From NCBI GenBank assembly GCA_030761205.1, contig JAULJL010000010.1:8961241-9025240 (forward strand): a stretch of DNA of 64,000 bases. Direction: 5' to 3'. The notes under the pieces are model-generated. The model was not told the DNA's origin and ran no database searches. It saw nothing but the letters and a program-made list of their open reading frames with translations. A program made the translations under genes and the position numbers. This stretch comes from Fremontodendron californicum. Its lineage: Eukaryota; Streptophyta; Magnoliopsida; Malvales; Malvaceae. The first letter of the stretch is position 1; the number at the start of each line of letters is the position of its first letter. Positions 47,070 to 57,038 of this stretch are shown one piece after another.

Positions 47070-47640
47070 CTTCAAAAATAATAAAAAATTGAATTCTGAA
47101 AGTTTTCAAAAAATTTTGAGTCCATTTTTTATTTTTTTAGAATTTTCTTCCAAAATTGCCCTTTTGTGCACCCGAACTTTTGTCATTTTGTAAACGAGCT
47201 CCGAATCTAGATTTTTCTTCACCAATCTCTTCCTAATAAATTAAAAGTGTGATCTGGAAGTTTTGGTAATTTTTGGAGCTCATTTGCTATTTTTTCGGGA
47301 TTTATCTGCTTGAATTTCTACATAGTGGGCCCGGGATTTGGCCATTTTGCAAACGAACTCCGAATCCAGATTTTCTTTCGCCAATCTCTTCCAAATAATT
47401 TAAGAATGAGATCTACAAATTTTCAGAATTTTTGGAACTCGTTTGCTATTTTTTCGGGATTTATCCTTTTGAATTTTTGCATAGTGGGCCCGGGATTTGG
47501 CCATTTTGCAAACGAACTCCGAATCCAGATTTTCTTTCGCCAATCTCTTCGAAATGATTTAAGAATGAGATCTGTAAATTTTCAAAATTTTTGGAGCTCA
47601 TTTGCTATTTTTTCCAAATTTTCCAATTTTGCTCTTTTGC
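47070..47640 (-). repeat. Tandem subrepeats in LTR B, period about 159 bp
   Basis: GGGCCCGGGATTTGGCCATT recurs at about 47327 and 47486, with flanking units at about 47170 and 47590, each containing CTCCGAATCCAGATTTTC and TTTGGAGCTCATTTGCTATT. The plus-strand open frame 47310-47714 merely reads this repeat twice. Confidence 0.85.
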
Positions 47641-49345
47641 CTCCAAAGCTCGGTTTTGCTCGAAACAAGTCCGATTTTCAGATTTTCTTTTTTAGGTCCT
47701 TTTTCATATATTGAATTGGATTTGGTCCAAAAATGCCCAATTTTTACTATCAAATTCCCTTCCGTTTTGATTTTTTCCTTTTTTCAGTATCGGAAATTTT
47801 CTCGTTTTTTCGTTTTTTCTCTAATCGGCTCTTTTCTCGGAATTACTTCAAACTGAGCCTTGGATATCCTTGTTTAATCACTCCTCATCAATTAGGGGCT
47901 TTAGTTTTACCGAATAGGGCCATTTTTGTAATTTTCTCTAATTTCACCAAAATCCACCAAAACCCCTAATTCTCGGTTTTCTTCTGAATTGATTTTTCCT
48001 TCAGTTTTTCTTCCAAGTAGCTTCTCCATTACCCGTAGTCAGTGCTTATCTTTCATTTGGAACCTTCAATTCCGACCAATTTGATCGTTTAAGCACTTTT
48101 CTCCAAATTTTCCGAACTAGGGTTTCCTTTCTACTGAATCTCCGTAACCCAACTTTCGAACTCCATATCTTTCAATGTAGACCTCGGATTATCAAAATTC
48201 TTTCACCATTTTTCAATTGAACTTCAAATCTTGATTTTGAAAGTGGGTTGACTTTTTTAGTAGTTGACTTTTCAGGGTTGACTTTTTCGAAGTTGATTTT
48301 TTCTAGTTTGACTTTTTCTGTCTGCTTTCTTAGACTAAGTCTCGGAGTACCACATGCAAGATGAGAAAAGCCTTTTTGCATTCTAAAACATCAGTTTAGG
48401 AAGAAAACATACCTGTTTTAGTGGTCTGAACAAAATTAGGTGTCTACAATGTCACTTAGGTCATATCATTTCATTTAGAATATATTATGTTACTTAGGAC
48501 ATATCATTTCATTTAGAATATATTATGTCACTTAGGCTATACTATGTCATTTAGAATATATTATGACACTTAGGTTATATAATTTCATTTAGATTATTTT
48601 ATATCATTTAGATTATACTATGACACACGTATTCATATTCATATATTTTTTAAAATATTTTAAAATAAGATAGTGATTCATAATAAAATAAAGATATTCC
48701 CGAGTTAAAATATATCATGAGTTCTCTGTCGGGTTTGCTGGGGAGGATATCATCAATTATCATTAATAACGGAATATCTTCTTTAAAACGAGAATGATTC
48801 GAATTTTTTTTCAAATAAATAAAAATTTCTATATTTTGCCGCGTTTGTCAGGGAATATAGAAAAATTTTGAATTAATAAATTATGGGTCATTTTCAATTA
48901 AAAATTAAATTATTTTTCTTAAAATTGGGAATTAATTTGAAATACTAAATTTACAATCGAGTTTTTTACCGAGAGTTGAGATAACACACGATTAATAAGG
49001 TACCGTTTTATACGGGCGTTCTGGGGGTGCTAATCCTTCCCCCGCACGTAACCGAGTCCCGAACCCGCTTCTTTGATTTTCTCTGGTTTAAAAACGCAGA
49101 CTTGAAATTGGTTTTAAAATGTTTTAATTTATTTTGAAATATTTTACAAAATCGGTTTTATTAGGTGGCCGATCACACTTAACCAAAAAAGATTGGTGGC
49201 AACTCCATATTTTTTTTCGATGTTGTTTTCATACCCTAATTTATTTCAAGAGAAATTAAGTCATTTTTTTCTCCTGTTTTTTCCCAATGTCACACTTAAC
49301 GAATAAAGTCTCGCGATGAGACTTGTTATTTTTTAGGTTGTGACA

Positions 49346-50127
49346 GAGTTGAAATAATCTTATCTTAATATCTTAATCTTAATAAAACAATTAAAGTAAT
49401 CCCACAATTGTTGCTCCCTCTCAATTGAGGGGTAATTTTTTTTTTTTTTTTTAAGATTGAAGGATAAATAATACAATAATATTAATTGAAAGATAATTTT
49501 GTAATTTTATTTTTATAATTTTTTTAATAATTATCATATATTGTATTTATGTTATTTTTTCGTAATATAATCGTATTAAGGATATTATATATATAACTTT
49601 TGACACGTTATGTATAGATTTTGACACATTTGTGCATTCATGTTGTGTTAGTGTTATTTTTCGTGTTGTATTATCTTTTAATTTTTTTCGTGTCCATGTC
49701 GTGTTCGAAATTATCGGATCTAATTAGCACTAATTGCTCCCTCAACTGAGGGGTAATTTTGTAGTTTTTTTTTTCTTTTTCAAATTGAAGGATAAATAAT
49801 ACAATACTATTAATTGAAGGATAATTTTGTAATTTTTTTAATAATTATCATATGTTGTATTTATGTTATTTTTTCGTATTATAATTGTATTAAGGGTATT
49901 ATATGTGTATATATATATATATAATTTGACACGTTATATATGTATAGATTTTGACACATTCGTGCATCATGTTGTGTTAGTGTTATTTTTCGTGTTGTAT
50001 TATCTTTTAGTTATTTTTTCGTGTCCGTGTCGTGTCTGAAATTATCGAATTTAATTAATACTATTCAAATAATTTTTAATTTTGTATCACGTTATTTTTT
50101 GGTGTCATGTTAATAGATTTTGACACA
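49346..50127 (+). repeat. Tandem repeat of about 315 bp, left part
   Basis: Two full copies (about 49414-49730 and 49731-50045) share TTGAGGGGTAATTTT, GAAGGATAAATAATACAATA, TTGACACATT(T/C)GTGCATTCATG and GTGTTAGTGTTATTTTTCGT. A third starts near 50046 and is cut by the CACTA element at 50128; it resumes at 53987 and runs to about 54270. The two complete copies serve as empty sites for the CACTA insertion. Confidence 0.85.
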
Positions 50128-51245
50128 CTCTACAAAAGAAATCATCTTTAGAGGCAATTTGTTTCTGGCGTTTTGAAGGAAACCGCTTGCGTTTCTCTAT
50201 TATAATTTATTTTTACTGACCCTATAAGAACCGCCGAAAATAATATACATCTTAGGGGCAGCGAAATTTCCTTAAAACAAACTCTCTTTCTCACACAAGA
50301 AAACAAAAACTCTCTGTATTTCTCTTCTTTTCTCGTTCTTCTCTATTGTTTCATTTTTCTTCATTTTCAAACAAACTTGATCATCCTTTTTCTCTTTCAT
50401 CAAATCATTTTCTTCATTAGTCAGAGCCTTCCTCAAATTAAAATCTCTAAATCAGATTTAAGCTTATGACATTTTCCCTAATTTGTGTCTTTCATTTCGA
50501 CTTTGAATTGAAGCTCTGCAAAAACAGAGATATTAGTTAGGATATTTTAGGGTTTAATTAATTGAATTAGAGTTCAGGATTCGTTCTTCTTCATTTCGAA
50601 AGCAGGCAAGTCTCTCTGTCTTCCTCGTTATTTTCTTCTTTAATAATTGTATTTTGTTTATGCAATAAAATCACCACCGAATTAGATCTCCGATGTAAAG
50701 CTTATTGATCCAACTTCATGTCCAAATGTGCTATTGCCATCTGAATCTGAATCCAAACCCTGTATTTTCCATTTCCTCACATAATTCAAAGAAGAAAGCT
50801 AACATCTGTGTAATTTTTTGTTTGGGTTTTTAGCAGAGGTAGATAGCGAGAGTACTTGTGCTTGGGAGCAGAAGCAGAGAAAGCTGGTAAGGCTTCAAGT
50901 TGTAGTGGCTTCAAGCTCCCAGGTGGTATATATTAATATTGAATTATATTCTTTTTTTTTTCCAAGTTTTTTCATGAGATTGTTTGGATAAAAGTTATAT
51001 ACTAATAGTAAATTACTCTGTTTGGAATCTAATTGCATGAGTTCAATTGTTGATTTGTTTTTTGAATTAATTGTCAATTACTCTGTTTCAAGTTTTATTT
51101 TTCTGTTTCTGCCTCAATATGTAATTTTGCAATTACAAATCAATAGTAGTAAGCTAAATTTATCAAGACAATCATATGCTGGATTCTTCTGTTTCTGTTG
51201 TAATATGTTGTTTTTCTGAAGTTAATTTCAATATGTTTCTTTCAG

Positions 51246-51353
51246 GAATGCTTCTGATACAAATGAGCAGCATGATGCTGAGATTGACCGTGCCCGGGTT
51301 TCAGCTGAGCAAGATGGCTTGACGAGTACTAATGATACCCTTCAGTACAGTGA
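51246..51353 (+). pseudogene. Unidentified exon-like segment in the CACTA element
   Basis: After the acceptor TTTCAG an open stretch reads NASDTNEQHDAEIDRARVSA, EQDGLTSTNDTLQYSD, with donor GTGAGT. It could be an upstream exon of the captured bHLH gene or of a third gene. I do not recognise it. Confidence 0.4.
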
Positions 51354-52275
51354 TAGTGAGTTTCTTCTGGACTGTAGAGTTTATGTTTGATTCTAACTAT
51401 CGGTCCAAATAATTAGAATTAGTATAAAGCATCTCTCGTTGAAAGGGGCACAGTGATCATTTCATTTATTCTACGGTGTGAAGGATGTTTTAGTATTTAA
51501 ATGGGGGGAGGAAGGTAATTCATGGAAGCAATGGATTTGAGGGGAAACTTATAGTTTTTTTTTTTTGTGTTTATTAATACTTTATGAGGTGATAAACCTG
51601 TTGCATTATATAATTCCATTCAAGAGGTAATAATTCAATTTTGATTAGAATGTTCTATGGAGAAAAGGTGGAGATGTTAGTAAGTTGGAATTAGTCTCCA
51701 ATTCTCCATGTCCCAAACAATAATTACTATTATTGATGTGTACCAGTTCAAGTTCTTTTCTAAATTAGTAAAGAACAAGGTATCCTTTACTCCTAAGATC
51801 TGTCTTTTTCTGTTATGTTTGCTACTAATGTTACATTTTGAATTGTCTATGATGAGAAAGTCCACCTAAGTGAAGGAGGAGATATTTTTGAAAATAATGG
51901 AAGACTCTTCTATTTTTTTATGATGTCATATTAGTGGTCTTTCATTAATGCATTCCTGAGAATTCACATTGAAATAACACTGGTATTCATTACCTGAGTC
52001 TTGTATGCTGCATTTGATGCCTAAGGCATACTGGCCTTGATGCAAATACATAGTAATCAATATCATATGGATTGAATGGAGCACAAATTTTGGTTCCTCT
52101 ATACTAGTGCATACCTTAAGAAGTTTGCTCGAAATGGACTGTTCACTGTTATATGTACTTTTTTTTGGAAGTAGTTGTGCTAGCAGATGTTCATGTTTTC
52201 CATCTGATACAATTACCAAGTGATATTTCTTTTCTGAAATTTTTTGACTAATTAATAATATTTATTTTCTGTCAG

Positions 52276-52406
52276 GTATTTGAACGCGAGAAACTAAATG
52301 GGCACTATGGTGTCACTGCCTTTGTCTTCGGTAACACATTTTCTGCTCTGCCGTTCTTGGCACTAGTCATAATATTTTCTGCTTTGCCATTCTTGGCACT
52401 AGTTTA
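52276..52406 (+). pseudogene. ABCG (white-brown complex) transporter exon fragment
   Basis: After the acceptor CTGTCAG, the frame reads VFEREKLNGHYGVTAFVFGN, TFSALPFLALVIIF. This is the first transmembrane region of ABCG half transporters of the ABCG11 type (cuticular lipid export), where F-RERLNGHYGV is a hallmark. The last 30 or so bases are duplicated (SALPFLALV twice), and a stop follows. Only one exon is present; it is a captured fragment lying between exons of a different gene. Confidence 0.75.
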
Positions 52407-52541
52407 ACACATTGAGTACTGTAACATAAGTGTGACCATAAACATTCCTGGAAAGCACTTTCAATGCAAATTTAGCTAGCCAGCTATATAAACATACATG
52501 GTGCAACTGGTTTTTGATTTTCCTCATGTTTGTCATGACAG

Positions 52542-53162
52542 GCTTGATGGAGAAAACAGGTTGCAGGACTGTGATTATAGTGGATATCAGGTTAGTGTTC
52601 TGTTTGGGGAAACAATAAACATTCAAATTATCAGAATAATGACTTACCTTTGTCACAAATTCGGATTTTAAAGCCTAAAGCTTCTGAGTGGAACTGGAAA
52701 TGCTTTACAAAATTTGTTATAGGGAGAGACGAATCAAGCTTTGAAGAAACAATGCATTGATGAAGCTAAGAAAACAAAAACTAAGTTAGAACCATCAAAG
52801 GACCCCCAAAGTATTGCAGCCAAGGTTTGTTGGCATCTTAAGTAAACTTGTTTTTTTATGTTGAGAAAGTTTGATTGCAAAGTAAGGAAAATCAAGAATG
52901 AAAATAACATTGAGAGAATGTTTTCCGTCCAGAATCGACGTGAGAGGATTAGTGAGCGGTTGAAGATACTACAAGAACTGGTCCCTAATGGCTCCAAGGT
53001 GAGGCATTGTTACTACTGATGTGATATTTCCAATTGCACTTTTTTTTTTTTTAATAGTAAATGCTGGAAATGATCTTTTATCTTTGTCTTGCACAGGTTG
53101 ATCTGGATACCATGCTGGAGAAAGCAATTATCTATGTCAAGTTTCTTCAGTTGCAAGTGAAG
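52542..53162 (+). pseudogene. RHD6/RSL1-type bHLH gene, four exons captured in the CACTA element
   Basis: Exons 52542-52590 (LDGENRLQDCDYSGYQ), 52723-52824 (GETNQALKKQ...KLEPSKDPQSIAAK), 52933-52998 (NRRERISERLKILQELVP, NGSK) and 53097-53162 (VDLDTMLEKAIIYVKFLQLQ, VK), all with GT-AG introns and consistent phase. The basic region and both helices are intact; wording matches class I RSL factors (RHD6, RSL1), which promote root-hair fate. The last exon (VLATDEFWP-like C-terminus) is missing: after the GTGTGA donor only the CACTA 3' end follows. No stop within the four exons, so a truncated protein is conceivable. Retained introns show DNA-level capture. Confidence 0.8.
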
Positions 53163-53989
53163 GTGTGATTTCAGCTTTTGATTATTGGTTTAATAGATTG
53201 TGGAGAAGAGTTAAATTTAGAATAATGTAGTATAATTCAAGGACAACTTTCCCGGCAAAGAAAAGCTTTGTTTTGGATGTTAATGGTGCTGAATAGAAAA
53301 AAGTAGTAAAAAAGACATTGTATTTTTTTTGTCTTTTGAAGATTTTGTAATGGAAATTTTCATTTGTTAATCTAATTTGAACCAAAATGTTCAACCTTAT
53401 CTTAGTTTCATTTCACAGAGAATATGTCTATTTTGTTTTTTTATTTTTTTCCTTTACATGTCAAGCTTGTACTATTCATTAATTCTTTGATCTAAATATA
53501 TCTCTGACAATTACATTATGAATTTTCCGTTTTAATTTAAATCTTGTAAGGATAGTTTTAAGGGTTAATATAACTCATTCAACAAATATTAAATTAATAT
53601 ATAAATTTAATGCAAATGAGACTTTTACCGGCACTTTAAAATGTTTTTAAAGTTTATTAACTTGTAAGGGTAATTTTAGGTGTCAACATGACTTATTCAA
53701 CAAATATGTAAATTAATATATAAATGCAATGGAAATAAGACTTTTATCGATACTTTAAAATGCTTGAAAAAGTTTTTTAAATATAACGGCATTTTAAAGC
53801 GCTGAGAAAACTCATGTCGGCAAATAAAAACACTATTCTGGCACTAGTGGTTAGGCTTGCTGGAAACTTTTCACCGGCACTCGCCTAGCCGGCTGTCAAC
53901 AAACTGCCGGCGATACCAATAGGGGCAGTTTTATTGTTTTTTAGCGGCACTTATAAATGTCGATAAAAGTGAGTTTTCTTGTAGTGACA

Positions 53990-55612
53990 TTTGTGTATTC
54001 ATGTTGTGTTAGTGTTATTTTTTTGTGTTGTATTGTATTTTAATTATTTTTCAATGTTCGTTTCGTGTGCGAAATTATCAGGTCTAATTGGCGCACTATT
54101 CAAATAATTCATAATTTTGTGTCAAAGTTCGTTTTATATAAATTTGACACGTTTGTGTATTCATGTCGTCGTCATTTTTTTTTTGTGTCATGTCGTATTT
54201 TAGTTATTTTTTTATGTCATGTTCGTGTGTGACACTATTCAAATAACTCCTAATTTTGTGTCACGTGTTGTATAATGATTGATTCTTTATTTTATTTTTG
54301 AAAAATAAAGTCATATTAATCTTTTGATTTTTATACTATTGAATAAAAATTATTTTATTGATAAATTATCTGTAAAAATTAAAATATTGAATAATAATAT
54401 GAAATGGGTTGATGTAAGTAATTTTTTTTTTTTTTTTTTTTAACTTTTGGTGTTGAATAAAAAAAAATATTATGATGATTAAATAGTAAAAGAAAAACTA
54501 TGTTAAATGATGTTATAAGTTATTGTATGATAGTTATTAGGTTTATATTTTATTATTATTTTTTAATATGAATAGAATGATGGATATCAATATAATCTAA
54601 ATGAATTAAATTTTGATATCTATCTTAATTTTTTTTACATATAATGTACATATAATGAATTAGATTTGTGTATTCGTATTATATTTGTGTTATTTAATAT
54701 CTATATCTTACTTTAAAATTTGCTATCAAGTTGAAATATTTTACATAGTTTATCATAGTAATTCAATTTTAACTCTAAATTTATGTTATGCTTTTATATC
54801 ATAATCGTATTCAATATATTGTCAATAATAATAAAACTGAAACAACCCGAGATCAAATACTAGTAATATTTTATTACCATCTTATATTCATTCCTTGTAT
54901 TTCTGCTTGGGTAAATGACTGCATCTCATATTTTTAACCAAATTTTAAAGATGTTGATACTTCACATCTTTGCCCTGTCCTTCAGCAGCTGCTTGCTCTG
55001 TTCTTCTATCTGCACTTGGAATGAGATGCCAATGATAGTTCTTCTAATTGATTGCTAGCAACTGACCTTCTTGTACATTCTCGTACTTGTAGCCTATGTT
55101 ACTTGGATTTGGATGTGAGGGTCGAATATGGGTATGTACTCGACATGGGTATGTTCAAGTTTTTTTAAGTTTTTCTATGTATTTGGAGGACCATCCCATA
55201 CCCATGTTCGAATATGCGTTGGATACGGGTATTGGACATGAATATTTCAAAAAAATAAAATAAAGAATAGGAACAACATAGCTTGTAGCTTGGGATATTT
55301 TTGAACATGTACCTTTCCTGGATTAGCTTTAGTTCTTGGTTGTCTTGTCTTTGAAAGTTATCTCTTGGTGGCATACACTATTACACATCCAATGACTATA
55401 TATTCTTTTGGTGGTATACCTTATTACACATCCATTGAAGATATAAAGTCAAGCCTTGAATATTTAATATTATCATGACCTATGCTCTAAGGCTTGAAGG
55501 TTAAAGTATAGCTTTACCATTTGTGCATGTGTTGCCAATACTTAGATAATTATCCTTGATTTGATCCTTATGTTGCAATTTTCATAAATTAATATTTTCT
55601 TGAATACTGCTG
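53990..55612. other. Repeat remainder and MITE, no gene
   Basis: 53990-54270 continues the 315-bp repeat (AGTGTTATTTTTTTGTGTTG). Then AT-rich DNA with a poly-T run at 54422-54440, and the hAT MITE at 55094-55281. Confidence 0.55.
55094..55281. mobile_element. hAT-type MITE, copy 2 (188 bp)
   Basis: CTATGTTACTTGGATTTG at the left, GAACAACATAG at the right, flanked by the perfect 8-bp duplication CTTGTAGC (55086-55093 and 55282-55289). Same length and related interior (GGTATG, GTATTTGGAGGA, CATACCCATGTTCGAATA) as the copy at 32829-33016. A degenerate third relative lies at about 56135-56290. Confidence 0.88.
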
Positions 55613-56180
55613 GACTGCCAAAGTCAGGAAGTCAGATGTCGGCATCTTTTACTTCGACCGGGAGACATATAATCTCAGTTGGAGAAGACTGTCATGTTTA
55701 CGTCTGGAATTACAATGACTTGTGCCTCCAAACATCAAACATACGAAATCTGTTCGTCCCTGGGGGCATTTCTTCTGCGAAGATGTGTCTGTTGCAATAT
55801 CTTGGTTAGGCTAGGGTGCAGATCAGAGGCACTCCAATATTAATGATTTGTGGGGCTCGGTCACCAGGAGAGGGTCTAATAGAGGGTGCTTCCTGGTTCA
55901 GAGATTCAGAACGATTCTCTCTTGGTAACTGGTTCTCCATTGATGGGTCCTGCAAGGATTCTGCCACATGGCCTGAAGAAAAGCTTCCTTTGTGGGATGC
56001 AGTTGTGGAAGATTGAGTGTTGTACATATGACCAGTAGCAGCTCTGTCAAAATAGTGCCAACTATCACAATACCCTATCGGAAACATGGGGACTCGTGAT
56101 TGTTGCATGTGGATGGAATGGAACAGTCAAGACATTTCACATTGCTCGGATAAATTCAATTTTTTTCAAAATTTTTATGT
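55613..56180 (+). pseudogene. WDR44-like WD40 pseudogene, 3' exon
   Basis: Follows on from the exon ending at 33514: GLPKSGSQMSASFTSTGRHI, ISVGEDCHVYVWNYNDLCL, then a frameshift to KHTKSVRPWGHFF and VSVAISW, a further shift to DSERFSLGNWFSIDGSCKD, SATWPEEKLPLWDAVVED, and finally ETWGLVIVACGWNGTVKTFH, the C-terminal WD repeat. The splice acceptor, expected as AG, reads TG (GCTG before GACTGCC). Together with at least two frameshifts and the stop in the first exon this is a dead gene. A degenerate MITE interrupts it from about 56135. Confidence 0.85.
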
Positions 56181-56299
56181 ATTTGGAGGGTCCTTAGAGG
56201 TTGATTTCCCCGTACCCATTTGTACGGATATACGTTGGACACAAGTGTCGAATACAAGTATTTCAAAAAAAAAAAGAGTCGGACCAACCTATGGATTCC

Positions 56300-57038
56300 T
56301 GTTAGGCTCTATATAAGAGTTTGCACCAGGAGTTTTCATAGTCTGTACTGAGTTCTTGACGCCATTCAATTTTTCGGTGAACTTGCGTTATATCTGGGAT
56401 TGTACCTTGTGCAAGCTCAGTCAGCAGCAGGCTTCAAAGAAACAATTTTCTTTTCCAGATGTAAATGTTCGTCAAGCTGTTGATATCCAACCCATTATTA
56501 CCCCCTCTTAAATTTAAGCAGAGGTCGTTTCTTTTGACATGCTTTGTAAGTCATCATTATTTGACATTTTGTCCATGTCATCAGGCTTATGTTAGAACCC
56601 TTCTCATGTGGGCAGCTCACCCTAATTTTTCAGTCTTATTACAGTTTTCCTTTGTGGATATTACTTAAACTACATAGCAATACAAAGAAGAAATATGATT
56701 ACCAATGCTTCATGCTGCTCTATTTCAAGTTTCCATAACCATTCTCAAATGGTGGCATGTATATGTAGGTGTAGTTCGATCAACAAAGACATGCTAAATG
56801 GTTAATGTTAATCTTCAATACATGCATGTACGCGCACACATATATGTACGAAAATATCCTTCTTTGAGAAGGTATTTTTATATAGCTATAACAAAAATTT
56901 TATATATTACACCTGTAAATGTAATTCAGCATCACTTGAAAGAAAATTTAAATCAATTAATGAACGCCAAGTCCTATAACAACTCCTAATTTTGGAGGAA
57001 AACTGGACCGGACTGGCTATTCTTACAACAATAACTCA
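56300..57038. other. Intergenic DNA, no gene seen
   Basis: No recognisable coding sequence between the WD40 pseudogene and the first TBP-like pseudogene. Confidence 0.5.

Larger units (their letters stand above)
37097..48448 (-). mobile_element. Solo LTR B, inserted in A, minus orientation
   Basis: On the minus strand it starts TGTAGACACCTAATTTTG (at 48448) and ends GGTTGCGACA (at 37097). The perfect 5-bp target duplication ATGTC lies at 37092-37096 and 48449-48453; joining the flanks restores A's periodic text TATTATGTCACTTAGG. Without its own insertion C it is about 5.44 kb. It has the same blocks as A in reverse: CGCACGTAACTGAGTCCCG-like region near 37400, CATG-type arrays 37800-38230 and 39200-39630, subrepeats 47070-47640, AAAGTCAAC phrases 48245-48320. 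Confidence 0.9.
33605..49345 (+). mobile_element. Solo LTR A (outer layer of the nest), Tat/Ogre-like
   Basis: Starts TGTAGACACTTAATTTTG and ends TTTAGGTTGTGACA; flanks are GAGCT (33600-33604) and GAGTT (49346-49350), a target duplication with one change. Without the inner insertion B (37097-48448) it is about 4.38 kb. Blocks in order: GTCAAC phrases (33745-33810), GATAATCCGAGGTCTACAACG (33860), subrepeats (34430-34900), CATG array (35520-35900 and 36660-37090, continuing 48454-48620), CTGGGGAGGATATC (48738), GGGGGTGCTAATCCTTCC (49023) and GATGAGACTTGTTATTTTTT at the end. It sits in an intron of the WD40 pseudogene. No gag/pol and only one LTR copy, so a solo LTR. Confidence 0.85.
50128..53986 (+). 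mobile_element. Pack-CACTA-type element carrying host-gene fragments (3.86 kb)
   Basis: Right end GAGTTTTCTTGTAGTG (complement CACTACAAGAAAAC), left end CTCTACAAAAGAAATC, an imperfect inverted match. The 3-bp target duplication ACA lies at 50125-50127 and 53987-53989; removing the element and one ACA gives GATTTTGACACATTTGTG, exactly the text found uninterrupted at about 49618 and 49950. Subterminal CCGGCACTTTAAAATG-like words (53623, 53750, 53873, 53943) support CACTA class. No transposase is present. The interior holds a leader-like CT-rich region (50280-50420), an unknown exon (51246), an ABCG exon (52276) and bHLH exons (52542-53162). Confidence 0.8.

Noticed and set aside
47310..47714. 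134-residue frame with an internal repeat
   Set aside because: It reads the 159-bp DNA subrepeat of LTR B twice. The repeat is non-coding in A and D.
33605..49345. Reading A-D as complete retrotransposons
   Set aside because: Each has only one LTR-like unit between its target duplications and no gag or pol. Solo LTRs (or an LTR with captured DNA in C) fit better.
56798..56989. 63-residue open frame after the WD40 pseudogene
   Set aside because: No similarity recognised and no splice or promoter context.
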